From positions 1 through 64,000 of the forward strand of contig NZ_RMBX01000010.1 in assembly GCF_003807585.1 (NCBI RefSeq): a stretch of 64,000 bases of DNA. Reading direction: 5' to 3'. The notes under the pieces were generated by a model. The model made no database searches and was not told the origin of the DNA. It was given only the letters and a program-made list of their open reading frames with translations. Both the position numbers and the translations under genes were made by a program. This DNA comes from Chitinophaga barathri. Lineage in GTDB: Bacteria > Bacteroidota > Bacteroidia > Chitinophagales > Chitinophagaceae. Of this stretch, positions 16,971-24,475 are shown in pieces (position 1 is the stretch's first letter; the number at the start of each line of letters is the position of its first letter).

Positions 16971-19900
16971 ATTCTATGTTACGATTTTCAACAAAAGATT
17001 TAGTTTCTGCTTTTGCATTTCTGCCACCCATATGGAATGTTCCATCTTTCATGCCAGCTAAAGCAGAAAAAATCTGTTTAAGTTGCTTAGTTGTTAAATT
17101 GGTAGTTTTAGGAGTGGAACTCATTAAATTGCCTTGTTGGTCTACATGTTCAAGTCCAAAATTGTGTCCCATTTCATGATGTACCAATGACTTATTACCA
17201 GCTTTATCTCCTTCTATTGCAGCCGTTTGACCGGGTAGTTCCGCAAGCCCGATGAGGTTATTCCCTTGATCACCTTCACCAACGACATCATTCACTAACA
17301 ATAGTACATTTTCATTATTATTTACCTTGTTGATATCATTAACTAACTTGTATGTGATATTTACATTTACAGTAACGGAAAGCCCCTCTTTAAGCCCGGC
17401 TTCTCCTTTCGCAAATTGAAGCGTTCTGCTAAATGTCGAACTGTTATACTCTCCACCTGCGATCTGTCCAGTATTATAAATATCTTTTCGGGAGAGATTT
17501 ATTACATTATAGACAACATTTACATTAGCGGTTCTAACTAACGCTCCTGATTTTGGATCTTTAGAAGTCTTGATAACGACGTCGTAATCTGTATTTCCAT
17601 CTGGATCTATTTTGGAAATAGGGTTATTGCGTACATAAGAATAAGTACTCATCTCTGGCGATTTATCCACCATTGGGTCACCAACATGCCACCTTCCAAT
17701 CTGTGGGTCCATCATCCTCGCTCCGTAGTCATACCACTCCAAGCCTCCACCATTGCTGAACTCTTTATTCTGTAACTCTTTTCCATTGTACCGGTACTTG
17801 TTCCTGAGTTTGTTATAGGTGGCGCTCGTGCTGATCCCCGCCATCGTCAACCCAAATGGATAATAATGCGTCTCCTCCAGCATCGGACCGGGAAGGGCCA
17901 GCACCATCACATTGTCAAAATACACATCCTGCGGGCTTTCATTGCTCGTGTACACATACAGGAAACCGCTCTTCTTCATCACCATCTTATCCTGCGCCAA
18001 TGTTTGCAGTTCATCCGGTGTGGCCTGTACCTGTTTGACCCCGCTGTTGTCTTCCACCAAGTTAAACTGTTCATCGAACAGCACAAAATTCAGGTAGGCT
18101 TTCGGGCGCTGCGGGTCGGAAGCATCCTTGTTCTTTTCTTTCAGCCGCTGGTAAGTATCGTTAAAATCGTTGTTAAAAGGTGTGTTGTTCACAGCTGCGG
18201 CAGTTGCGCCGTGGCCGGGCTCTCCTGCATTACCGCCATTGCCAAAGACGCTGATCAGCGCGCCCAGCATATCCTGCGGTACCGCGTTTTTGTTCTTTAA
18301 TACAGGGCCCGATTTGTAAAAGGCCCGGGCGCCAACCTGGATCGTATCCCCCGTCATCACTTTCAGCACCAGGCTCGGACCGATCTTTTTGTCAGGCTGC
18401 TGCCCGTTCAGTTTAGCCACGAAGCTGTTCTGTTCCGTGGTCGCATCTTCCGGGTAACCGGCTGGTTTGGAGGCCCGGGAGGCATCTATATTGCTGAACA
18501 AAGCGTTTTCCTTCGCCGCACTTTCCGTTTCCATGCTGGCCATGTACATGGAGAAGTCGTCCTGTTCCGTCAGCACCACCCGGACGTTGCCCAGGTGATC
18601 CTTTACGAAATAATCATATTCATATTGCAACGGCTGGCCGGACTCGAATACGGTCCGGATACGGCCTTCCTCGTGTCCCAGCAGTTGCAGGGTATCGTTT
18701 TCATATACCATGCCCCCGGCCATGTAGTCCGTGGTGGTCACTTTGGCCGGGTTGGCTGTGTTGTCCGTTACCGTCTTTTTCAGCTTGATTCCCGCCGCAT
18801 CGTATTGGTAGGCAATGCTGCCTTTGCCCGTGATGGTAATCGTTTGCGGAAGGTTCAGGTGATTATAGACGATGCCGGTGATTTCTTTGTTTTTATCCGC
18901 TGTCAGATTGCCGTTCACATCGTAGCTGTAGTCGAAGTCCGTGGTGGGGTCGCCCTGGTTGGAACTATTGTTGGCTGTTGGTTCTTTAAAATCCCCCAAG
19001 GTACCGGTGATGTCATTGACGTTGTCCCGCACATACCGCAGCCGGTTGCTGTTGGCATAATAGGCATAACTCAGCTGGTCTATGGTGGCATTGGCACCCG
19101 CTTTGAGCCCTTTTTGCGTCATGGACAGGATATTGCCGTTGGCATCGTACGCCAGGTTGCTCACGCTGAAGTCCACCAGGTTCTTTTGCCAGGTGGTAGT
19201 GCTGCTGTTCTGCTGGTTGAAGTCCGCATACGTCAGGCGGTTGGCTTTATCGTATCCGAACCCGTGGGCCCGCTGGATGTAATCACCCCCGCTTTTCCAT
19301 TTGATGCCTCCAATATTGCCATTGTACTGGTTGACGGCAAAACCGTAGTCATAGCTCATCTCCTGGCCGAACCAGTTGGTCGTGCTGGCGGGGGTGGTGA
19401 CAAAGGCTTTATTGATTCCCTTCAGCCAGCCACGGATATTGTATTCAAAGGCCAGTTTTTCCAGCTGTTCGCTGGCGCCCGTTACGCCCAGCCGCTTTTC
19501 TTTCAGCTGCCCCAGTTCGTCATAGTCCATCGTGGCTACCGTTCTTTCCAGGGTGGCATTGTCGTTGAGTTTTTTCTTCACCGCCCGCAGCCGCCCGGCA
19601 GCGTCATACTGGTTCATCGTCAACATGGTGGTTTGCGGCGTGGCTCCGCTGCGCGGGTTGGTGTGGCGAAGATAGCTGCTCAGCACCTTGCCGTTAAAAT
19701 CATACAGGCTGGTGGCGATATCTTTTCCCCCGCCGGTGTTGTCGCTGATGGTTTGTATCACCCGCCCTTTATTATCATAATGCAGGGTCGTTGTCAGCCA
19801 TTGGTCCGCAGTGCCCAGCACCCGCACCCGCGTGCCCGTGATCAGCCCCTGGGTCATGGTGCTGGCCGCTGTGGCCGCCTCCGCATAGGGATTGGTACCC

Positions 19901-21432
19901 GCCTGGGGTTTGGAAAGATCCGCCGTTTGCAGGCTATGGCTGCCGGTATAGTCGTATTTATCGTAAAAAGTATAGGTCAGCGGCTGATACCCGGTAATAT
20001 TGGGCAGCGGGTTGGTTACCGTTACCTGGGTGGTCAGCCCCTGCAAAGAAGGATCGATCTCAGCCACGAACTCGGCGGCTGTTTCGCTGTCAAAACCTGC
20101 CTGGAAAAGGATACTGTTGGTCGCCTTATAACTCGTAAGTCCCGCCTGCCGGTTGCCCACCACCAGGTCCGCCGTGCCGGGGGCGGTATAATTCAGGGGG
20201 CTGCTGGCTGTTGCGCCGTCCATCGCCGTCTGTAGCTGCGCGCGCGTGGAATTGGAGGGGTAAAGCGCCGTCATCACAGGGCGGTTTTGCCCATCATAAA
20301 ACGTGACCAGCCATTCTTTCGTGGGAGATTTAGCCCGTTGCACAGAATCTTGTGTAAAAACAAGCCGGTCCCGGATATCGTAAACCATCTGCACAGGCCC
20401 GGCGCCGGGAATCCGTTTTTCAATCAGCCGCCGGCGCCCGTCGTATTGGTATTGGAAACACAAATCGGTAGCAATAACCGGGCTGATCACCCAACTGCTG
20501 TTGATCGCCTCCACTGCCCGCGGGGGGATCACAAAACGAAGGTTACCGAGATCGTCGTATACGTAATAGGTACACAGCCAGCCGACATGAGCTGTCCCCG
20601 GCGTGGTGGCCAATTGTACCTTTTTTAGCACCACCTGGCCTTCTTTATCCTTGTATTCCACTACCTGGTTGCCTGCTTCATCCTGTGCAATATTTTTGTA
20701 TAGCTGTCCCGCCCCGTAAACGCGGCCCGCCGCACTGGTAGGGATCGTGCCCCCCGTGGCCATATCCCAGATCCGCACGGTGTCCGTGACAGCATTTACC
20801 AGGTATTGCTGGCTGACCGGCCGGTTGCCGCCTTCAAAAGCCCAACTGTTGCCGGGTGCATAACTGCGCAGTACGCGGTTAAGGGGAGAGGCTTCAAAAT
20901 CGGTCCGGCTGTAATAGATGGATTCATTCTGTGCACCGGGGTTCAGCGTGGCGTTCTGGTAAAAACCGGCCTGATCGGCGAAAGGGGTGGTTTTAAAGGT
21001 CCCGTCGGTATAGTTACCGCTCTGCTTGACGTAAGGAAGGTATTGCAGTGTTTCCCGGCCAAAGGCGTCGTATACCTGCATACTCACCAGGTCTTTGCCC
21101 CCGGTGGCTTCCACCGTAGTGCCGCCGCTCATGCCTTTGGATACCTGCTGGATCGGGCGGCCCAGCCCGTCAAAGTATTGCGTCGTCTGTTTTATTTCTT
21201 TCACCGTCCGGGCCGTGGCTATTACCACTGCGGGGTCCGTGGTGGGCATACTAGGCTCCCAGGTCCGGATATAATTCAGTGTAGGATTGGTGTAAGATGT
21301 TGGCAAGGTGGCTGCCGTAGCACCGGGACGCGCGCTGGTATTGGGGGCGTTCTGCGCAATGGCATCCGCACTATGAAAGGTCATCCAAGCACTTACAATA
21401 AGCCAAGCAGCGTGGATATAGGGATTACGCAT
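16936..21432 (-). CDS. Rhs polymorphic toxin (DUF6443 type) with metzincin-like tip
   Basis: This 1498-aa protein begins with a signal peptide (ending SADAIAQ), then a DUF6443-type segment (YFDGLGRPIQQVSKGM). About a dozen YD repeats (YDAFGRETL, HYDNKGRVIQ, QYDAAGRLRAV, YDVNGNLTAD) form the Rhs cocoon. The core-associated motif YNGKELQNKEFSNGGGLEW ... MMDPQIGRWH ... DPDGN ends near residue 1280. The ~218-aa tip holds HEMGHNFGLEH (residues 1419-1429), the HExxHxxGxxH zinc motif of metzincins, and a downstream Met-turn (NLMSS, Met1437). The toxin is therefore predicted to be a metallopeptidase. Tip DNA is AT-rich, shell DNA GC-richer. Delivery route is unknown; no type VI or type IX genes are nearby. 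Confidence 0.85.
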   Translation of the reverse strand: MRNPYIHAAWLIVSAWMTFHSADAIAQNAPNTSARPGATAATLPTSYTNPTLNYIRTWEPSMPTTDPAVVIATARTVKEIKQTTQYFDGLGRPIQQVSKGMSGGTTVEATGGKDLVSMQVYDAFGRETLQYLPYVKQSGNYTDGTFKTTPFADQAGFYQNATLNPGAQNESIYYSRTDFEASPLNRVLRSYAPGNSWAFEGGNRPVSQQYLVNAVTDTVRIWDMATGGTIPTSAAGRVYGAGQLYKNIAQDEAGNQVVEYKDKEGQVVLKKVQLATTPGTAHVGWLCTYYVYDDLGNLRFVIPPRAVEAINSSWVISPVIATDLCFQYQYDGRRRLIEKRIPGAGPVQMVYDIRDRLVFTQDSVQRAKSPTKEWLVTFYDGQNRPVMTALYPSNSTRAQLQTAMDGATASSPLNYTAPGTADLVVGNRQAGLTSYKATNSILFQAGFDSETAAEFVAEIDPSLQGLTTQVTVTNPLPNITGYQPLTYTFYDKYDYTGSHSLQTADLSKPQAGTNPYAEAATAASTMTQGLITGTRVRVLGTADQWLTTTLHYDNKGRVIQTISDNTGGGKDIATSLYDFNGKVLSSYLRHTNPRSGATPQTTMLTMNQYDAAGRLRAVKKKLNDNATLERTVATMDYDELGQLKEKRLGVTGASEQLEKLAFEYNIRGWLKGINKAFVTTPASTTNWFGQEMSYDYGFAVNQYNGNIGGIKWKSGGDYIQRAHGFGYDKANRLTYADFNQQNSSTTTWQKNLVDFSVSNLAYDANGNILSMTQKGLKAGANATIDQLSYAYYANSNRLRYVRDNVNDITGTLGDFKEPTANNSSNQGDPTTDFDYSYDVNGNLTADKNKEITGIVYNHLNLPQTITITGKGSIAYQYDAAGIKLKKTVTDNTANPAKVTTTDYMAGGMVYENDTLQLLGHEEGRIRTVFESGQPLQYEYDYFVKDHLGNVRVVLTEQDDFSMYMASMETESAAKENALFSNIDASRASKPAGYPEDATTEQNSFVAKLNGQQPDKKIGPSLVLKVMTGDTIQVGARAFYKSGPVLKNKNAVPQDMLGALISVFGNGGNAGEPGHGATAAAVNNTPFNNDFNDTYQRLKEKNKDASDPQRPKAYLNFVLFDEQFNLVEDNSGVKQVQATPDELQTLAQDKMVMKKSGFLYVYTSNESPQDVYFDNVMVLALPGPMLEETHYYPFGLTMAGISTSATYNKLRNKYRYNGKELQNKEFSNGGGLEWYDYGARMMDPQIGRWHVGDPMVDKSPEMSTYSYVRNNPISKIDPDGNTDYDVVIKTSKDPKSGALVRTANVNVVYNVINLSRKDIYNTGQIAGGEYNSSTFSRTLQFAKGEAGLKEGLSVTVNVNITYKLVNDINKVNNNENVLLLVNDVVGEGDQGNNLIGLAELPGQTAAIEGDKAGNKSLVHHEMGHNFGLEHVDQQGNLMSSTPKTTNLTTKQLKQIFSALAGMKDGTFHMGGRNAKAETKSFVENRNIEYDENKAKKAGF
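17785..17883. repeat. Duplicated Rhs-core segment, full-length copy
   Basis: Partner of the 16259-16357 repeat (94/99 identical by eye, offset 1526 bp). Recombination between the two would delete the metallopeptidase tip and its lipoprotein gene and join the orphan tip to the Rhs shell. Confidence 0.9.
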
Positions 21433-21601
21433 CTGAAATAATTTATTAGATCAAGGGAACCTGGTATTGATAGTCATATTGTTTATCACTAAGTATGGGT
21501 CACAAATCGGCTTCCCGGAATTACAATGTACAATTTAAGTGGTCATTCTTTATTTTCCAAACGCTTAAAAAGAAAAAAATAAGTTCTGTGGCCATGATCG
21601 C
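21433..21601. other. Upstream region of the Rhs gene
   Basis: This is an AT-rich leader with no convincing TTTG/TAnnTTTG pair on the minus strand, and no other gene was seen. The promoter of the six-gene Rhs transcript must lie here or be non-canonical. Confidence 0.4.
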
Positions 21602-21730
21602 CTATTTTATTTGTATGGGTTTAATAATCTTACGCCCTGCTTCCTCCGGTGTAATGCGGATGTATCGGTAAAAGTCCCGCAAGCTTTTATGTCCGCTGAT
21701 TTTCATAATTAACTCCACGGGTGTTTCTAA
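21602..21730 (-). pseudogene. C-terminal remnant of a tyrosine recombinase (integrase)
   Basis: The 42 codons before the stop at 21602 read as the end of a phage/ICE-type integrase of Bacteroidota: MKISGHKSLRDFYRYIRIT, then PEEAGRKIIKP. GHK supplies the second catalytic His region and FYRYI the nucleophilic Tyr. The frame is closed by a TGA immediately upstream, so at least three quarters of the enzyme is missing. It lies upstream of the Rhs gene, opposite the tRNA-Lys end, and probably marks the other edge of the island. Too short to be functional. Confidence 0.8.
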
Positions 21731-21817
21731 TCACAATACTTTTATAGCGACTTAGTTTACAGAAGTACATCATTCAATCCGGATGCGTTGGATGAATTAA
21801 ATTATAACGACCGCTCA

Positions 21818-22213
21818 CTATAATTCCTCCTGATAAGAGATCTTATCCATGATCTGCCATTTCCCGTCTAACTTTACCAGGTTAAACCGATCAATGAATC
21901 GAAAGGTGGCAAAAGTCAATTGTACGTGGGCAGCCCCGGTGTTTCCATCCCAGGTATATGAAAGGAGTTCGGGTTGGCATTCCTGTATTGTTGCCTTGGC
22001 AACCAGGTCCAGATATTGCGAAAGCGTCCACTGAACTAACTTTCCTTCTATGATAGTCCTGATGTATGCATCAGGATGAAACGCTCCCCGGAGTCTTTCG
22101 ATATCAATTACCGGACGCCCTTGAAGATAGTCATTAAGCGTAAGCAGGATCAGCCGTTTTTCTTCTTCTGCATTCACTTTGGTTGCCAGCGTTTTCATAA
22201 TTTTTTTTGCCAT
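21818..22213 (-). CDS. NTF2-like protein, putative lumazine-binding type
   Basis: This 131-aa protein has the cone-shaped NTF2/SnoaL-like pattern: an N-terminal helix (ILLTLNDYLQGRPV), RLRGAFHPDAYI, and a C-terminal sheet RFIDRFNLVKLDGKWQIMDK. The motif GxxxxDxxRLRxAFHPDA is that of the Pfam lumazine-binding-2 family. No signal peptide. Such proteins are usually small-ligand binders or minor enzymes; the ligand is unknown. It is a single gene between the Rhs island and the DoxX-like gene. Confidence 0.78.
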   Translation of the reverse strand: MAKKIMKTLATKVNAEEEKRLILLTLNDYLQGRPVIDIERLRGAFHPDAYIRTIIEGKLVQWTLSQYLDLVAKATIQECQPELLSYTWDGNTGAAHVQLTFATFRFIDRFNLVKLDGKWQIMDKISYQEEL

Positions 22214-22265
22214 AAATTTACTTCAATTGAAACAATGATAGCTGCTACATTAAAAGGTTCGGATT

Positions 22266-23039
22266 TTACTGCATTCTTTTTGATGCTGTTTGTGATATGA
22301 TCAACGCAGTACCACAAAAACATAAACAGCTCAGAACACCAATAAAATTTTCACCTTCCTGCCAATCCGGAAAACGAATAGCGTAATAAAGATGTAACAA
22401 TAATAACCAGATAAATAAATTTAACCCCAGTAACAGCAGGATCAATTTTACTTTATAGTTGCTAAAAATACTGATTGCCGACCCCATCAGCGCAACGCCG
22501 CCCAGGAAAGTCCAGAATTGCGGAAAAGGAATATACTTTGGCACTAAATTGCTCACCCCTTGCAAATTATTAAAATGACCAACTCCGAAATTGTATAACA
22601 TGATCGCAAATAGATACTTGCCCAAAGAACCTGTTTTCACAACCAGCTCCATGAATCTATTCCCAGGTTTGGGCGGGTCAATCGTTGAGACTACCAGAAA
22701 TCCTCCGGACAGTGCTAACATTTTATTAATATTCACCCAATAACTATTAAAAGATCCTGCTGATAAAAACGTGGGCAGATGACCGAACAGGAACAGTAAA
22801 AAAAACAGGATCCCCATCAACAATGAGAGGCTACTATATTTTTTACCAATGGCAATTAAAAAGCCGGCGCCAATAAGCAGCACACCGATGAAATAAGCGA
22901 TAAAAGACAAATTGGAGAGAATGTTTTTTAATTCCGGTATGATGATCGGCCTGATTCCCGGGTAGAAAAAATGCAGCACGCCTATTCCTGCTATTCCAAT
23001 TGCAAAAAATATGCGGCCCAGGTTCATATATGTATTCAT
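22266..23039 (-). CDS. DoxX-like integral membrane protein
   Basis: This 257-aa protein has about eight hydrophobic helices in two related halves. The first is GRIFFAIGIAGIGVLHFFYPG and the second LGKYLFAIMLYNFGVGHF. Repeats of the form GIxxLF/GxGHF are those of DoxX-type membrane proteins. The role is unknown; relatives take part in redox or membrane stress. The ATG at 23039 was chosen because the open frame farther upstream runs through a repeated regulatory-looking element (23081-23153) rather than coding sequence. It lies downstream of the alpha/beta hydrolase gene in the same direction. Confidence 0.75.
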   Translation of the reverse strand: MNTYMNLGRIFFAIGIAGIGVLHFFYPGIRPIIIPELKNILSNLSFIAYFIGVLLIGAGFLIAIGKKYSSLSLLMGILFFLLFLFGHLPTFLSAGSFNSYWVNINKMLALSGGFLVVSTIDPPKPGNRFMELVVKTGSLGKYLFAIMLYNFGVGHFNNLQGVSNLVPKYIPFPQFWTFLGGVALMGSAISIFSNYKVKLILLLLGLNLFIWLLLLHLYYAIRFPDWQEGENFIGVLSCLCFCGTALIISQTASKRMQ

Positions 23040-23080
23040 ATGATATTTTTTACTGTTTTGATTTGGTGATTTGAAAACGT

Positions 23081-23153
23081 TATGCAAGTAAACTACGGAG
23101 CATAAGAATTCCTTGTCAAAAACCCGGCAAAAGCCCCCAAAAACCAATAAATA
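23081..23153. repeat. 73-bp upstream element, copy A
   Basis: Aligns without gaps to 24335-24407, 57 of 73 identical by eye, mostly differing by transitions. Each copy precedes a minus-strand gene (DoxX-like here, the hydrolase for copy B). It is probably a shared regulatory element or a dispersed repeat. Confidence 0.7.
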
Positions 23154-23159
23154 TCCCCT

Positions 23160-24254
23160 TCAGTGAAGGGTTGGACGCTGGCCGGGCATACTCAGCCATT
23201 TTGCCAAAAGACCGAAGTATGATGGGGAATCTGGTGCAAACGCGGTCGCATTGGAAGGGTTCAGTTCTTGCCCGGCGGCTACGTTGGTTGCCATCTCGTG
23301 ATTTGCTCCGGCAATAACCGCATAGGTCAGATTTGCTTTTTTGTCAGCCATTTTGCCGAGAAGCGCTGTCGAAATTTTGACCGGCACCCAGGGATCGTTT
23401 GCTCCAAATAATATGAGCACGGGGCAACTGACCCTCTCAAGCGTTGCGATCGGATCGAGCGCAATCTCCTTCGCCCACTGAGAATGAACGGGATCGTCCA
23501 GCATTGGGGAAATATAGCAGTATTTAAACCATGGTTTTTTAACGGCATCGGCCAACATCCGTTCGACAGCGAGGCGATCCCCTTTCCCACGCATAAAATC
23601 GTCAACAGCTATTCGTGTTCTGATTGCCGCCCCGATATCTTCGTCGCGGAAACCTTTAACGCGCAGGATATTTCCTACAGCAAAATTCATTTGCACATCC
23701 GGCGCTGTCAGGGGAGCGGATATGGATATGGCGAAAGCCACCTGCCGTGAGCGGGATGCGGCGAGCACTGAAAGCCAGCCTCCCTGGCTCAATCCCCAGA
23801 AACCGATTTTTCGCGCGTTGATCCGCTTGTCGGCGGCAAGCATCCGTAATGCGGCCAGCCCGTCATCAGCCAGCGTATTAAAATCAGCACCGGCGCGTTT
23901 GCCGGCCGATTTGCCGCTGCCACGCCTGTCATAGATAAACACTGCATAACCAAGAGCGGGCAGCAGTTCTTTTAAATGTTGATAGAGTGGAAGATCCTGC
24001 GTCGCTGATGAGGCGGAATGAAATACAATAACGCAGGGAACGGGTTTCGGGCCGCCCGGCAGATAAAGCGTACCACAAAGATGAACGTTGCCGTTCTGAA
24101 ACTCCTTTTCTTCGGATGTCACTATCGTCGATGCCGGCGAGCTCCAGGCGGGTGTCGCGACCTGCGCAACTGTCGGCAAACCGTTCCCATAAAGGCTCAA
24201 AACCGCTATCGTTAGCGCCCGCAAAAACCTCGAAATTGAAGCTTGTTTATTCAT
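23160..24254 (-). CDS. Exported alpha/beta hydrolase
   Basis: This 364-aa serine hydrolase has a signal peptide (MNKQASISRFLRALTIAVLS... ending TVAQ). The nucleophile elbow is GLSQGG (Ser156), the oxyanion region VIVFHSASSATQD, the acid is probably Asp of LFGANDPWVPV, and the His is in GANHEMAT near the end. YDRRGSGKS is typical of lipase/acyl-peptidase-like hydrolases of the YbbA/COG1073 type. It acts in the periplasm on an unknown ester or peptide. It shares an upstream 73-bp element with the next gene, suggesting common regulation. Confidence 0.85.
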   Translation of the reverse strand: MNKQASISRFLRALTIAVLSLYGNGLPTVAQVATPAWSSPASTIVTSEEKEFQNGNVHLCGTLYLPGGPKPVPCVIVFHSASSATQDLPLYQHLKELLPALGYAVFIYDRRGSGKSAGKRAGADFNTLADDGLAALRMLAADKRINARKIGFWGLSQGGWLSVLAASRSRQVAFAISISAPLTAPDVQMNFAVGNILRVKGFRDEDIGAAIRTRIAVDDFMRGKGDRLAVERMLADAVKKPWFKYCYISPMLDDPVHSQWAKEIALDPIATLERVSCPVLILFGANDPWVPVKISTALLGKMADKKANLTYAVIAGANHEMATNVAAGQELNPSNATAFAPDSPSYFGLLAKWLSMPGQRPTLH

Positions 24255-24334
24255 ATTAAATTGTTAGTTTTAGACACCTCCGGAGTTATTTGCCCATTTT
24301 TCATCCTCAGCTTCACATTAAGCCATTGAAATTC

Positions 24335-24407
24335 TATGCAAGTAAATCACGTGACATAAAAATCCCTCACCAAAAACTCAGCAAAAGCCTCCAAAACTGA
24401 ATAAATA
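24335..24407. repeat. 73-bp upstream element, copy B
   Basis: Partner of copy A at 23081-23153. It ends 81 nt upstream of the hydrolase start codon. Read on the minus strand both copies carry T-rich blocks separated by GGCTTTTGC-like text, and both happen to be open reading frames for most of their length. Confidence 0.7.
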
Positions 24408-24419
24408 AGCGCATTCGGA

Positions 24420-24467
24420 GATTTTGACCCGCTTGATAAGGTAGAGGGCAATTTTGACCGCGTTAAG
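24420..24467 (+). repeat. Direct repeat in front of the HTH-membrane gene
   Basis: ATTTTGACCCGCTTGATAAG (24421-24440) and ATTTTGACCGCGTTAAG (24451-24467) repeat with a 30-bp period, close to three helical turns. They lie within 60 nt of the 24476 start and could be operator half-sites. Confidence 0.45.
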
Positions 24468-24475
24468 ATTTTTTT

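Noticed and set aside
18595..20235. 546-codon plus-strand open frame inside the Rhs gene
   Set aside because: It is antisense to the Rhs YD repeats; the low-complexity repeat codons keep the opposite frame open. No family match.
22914..23147. Longer start for the DoxX-like gene (36 more codons)
   Set aside because: The extension lies in the 73-bp element that is also found, in non-coding position, upstream of the hydrolase gene.
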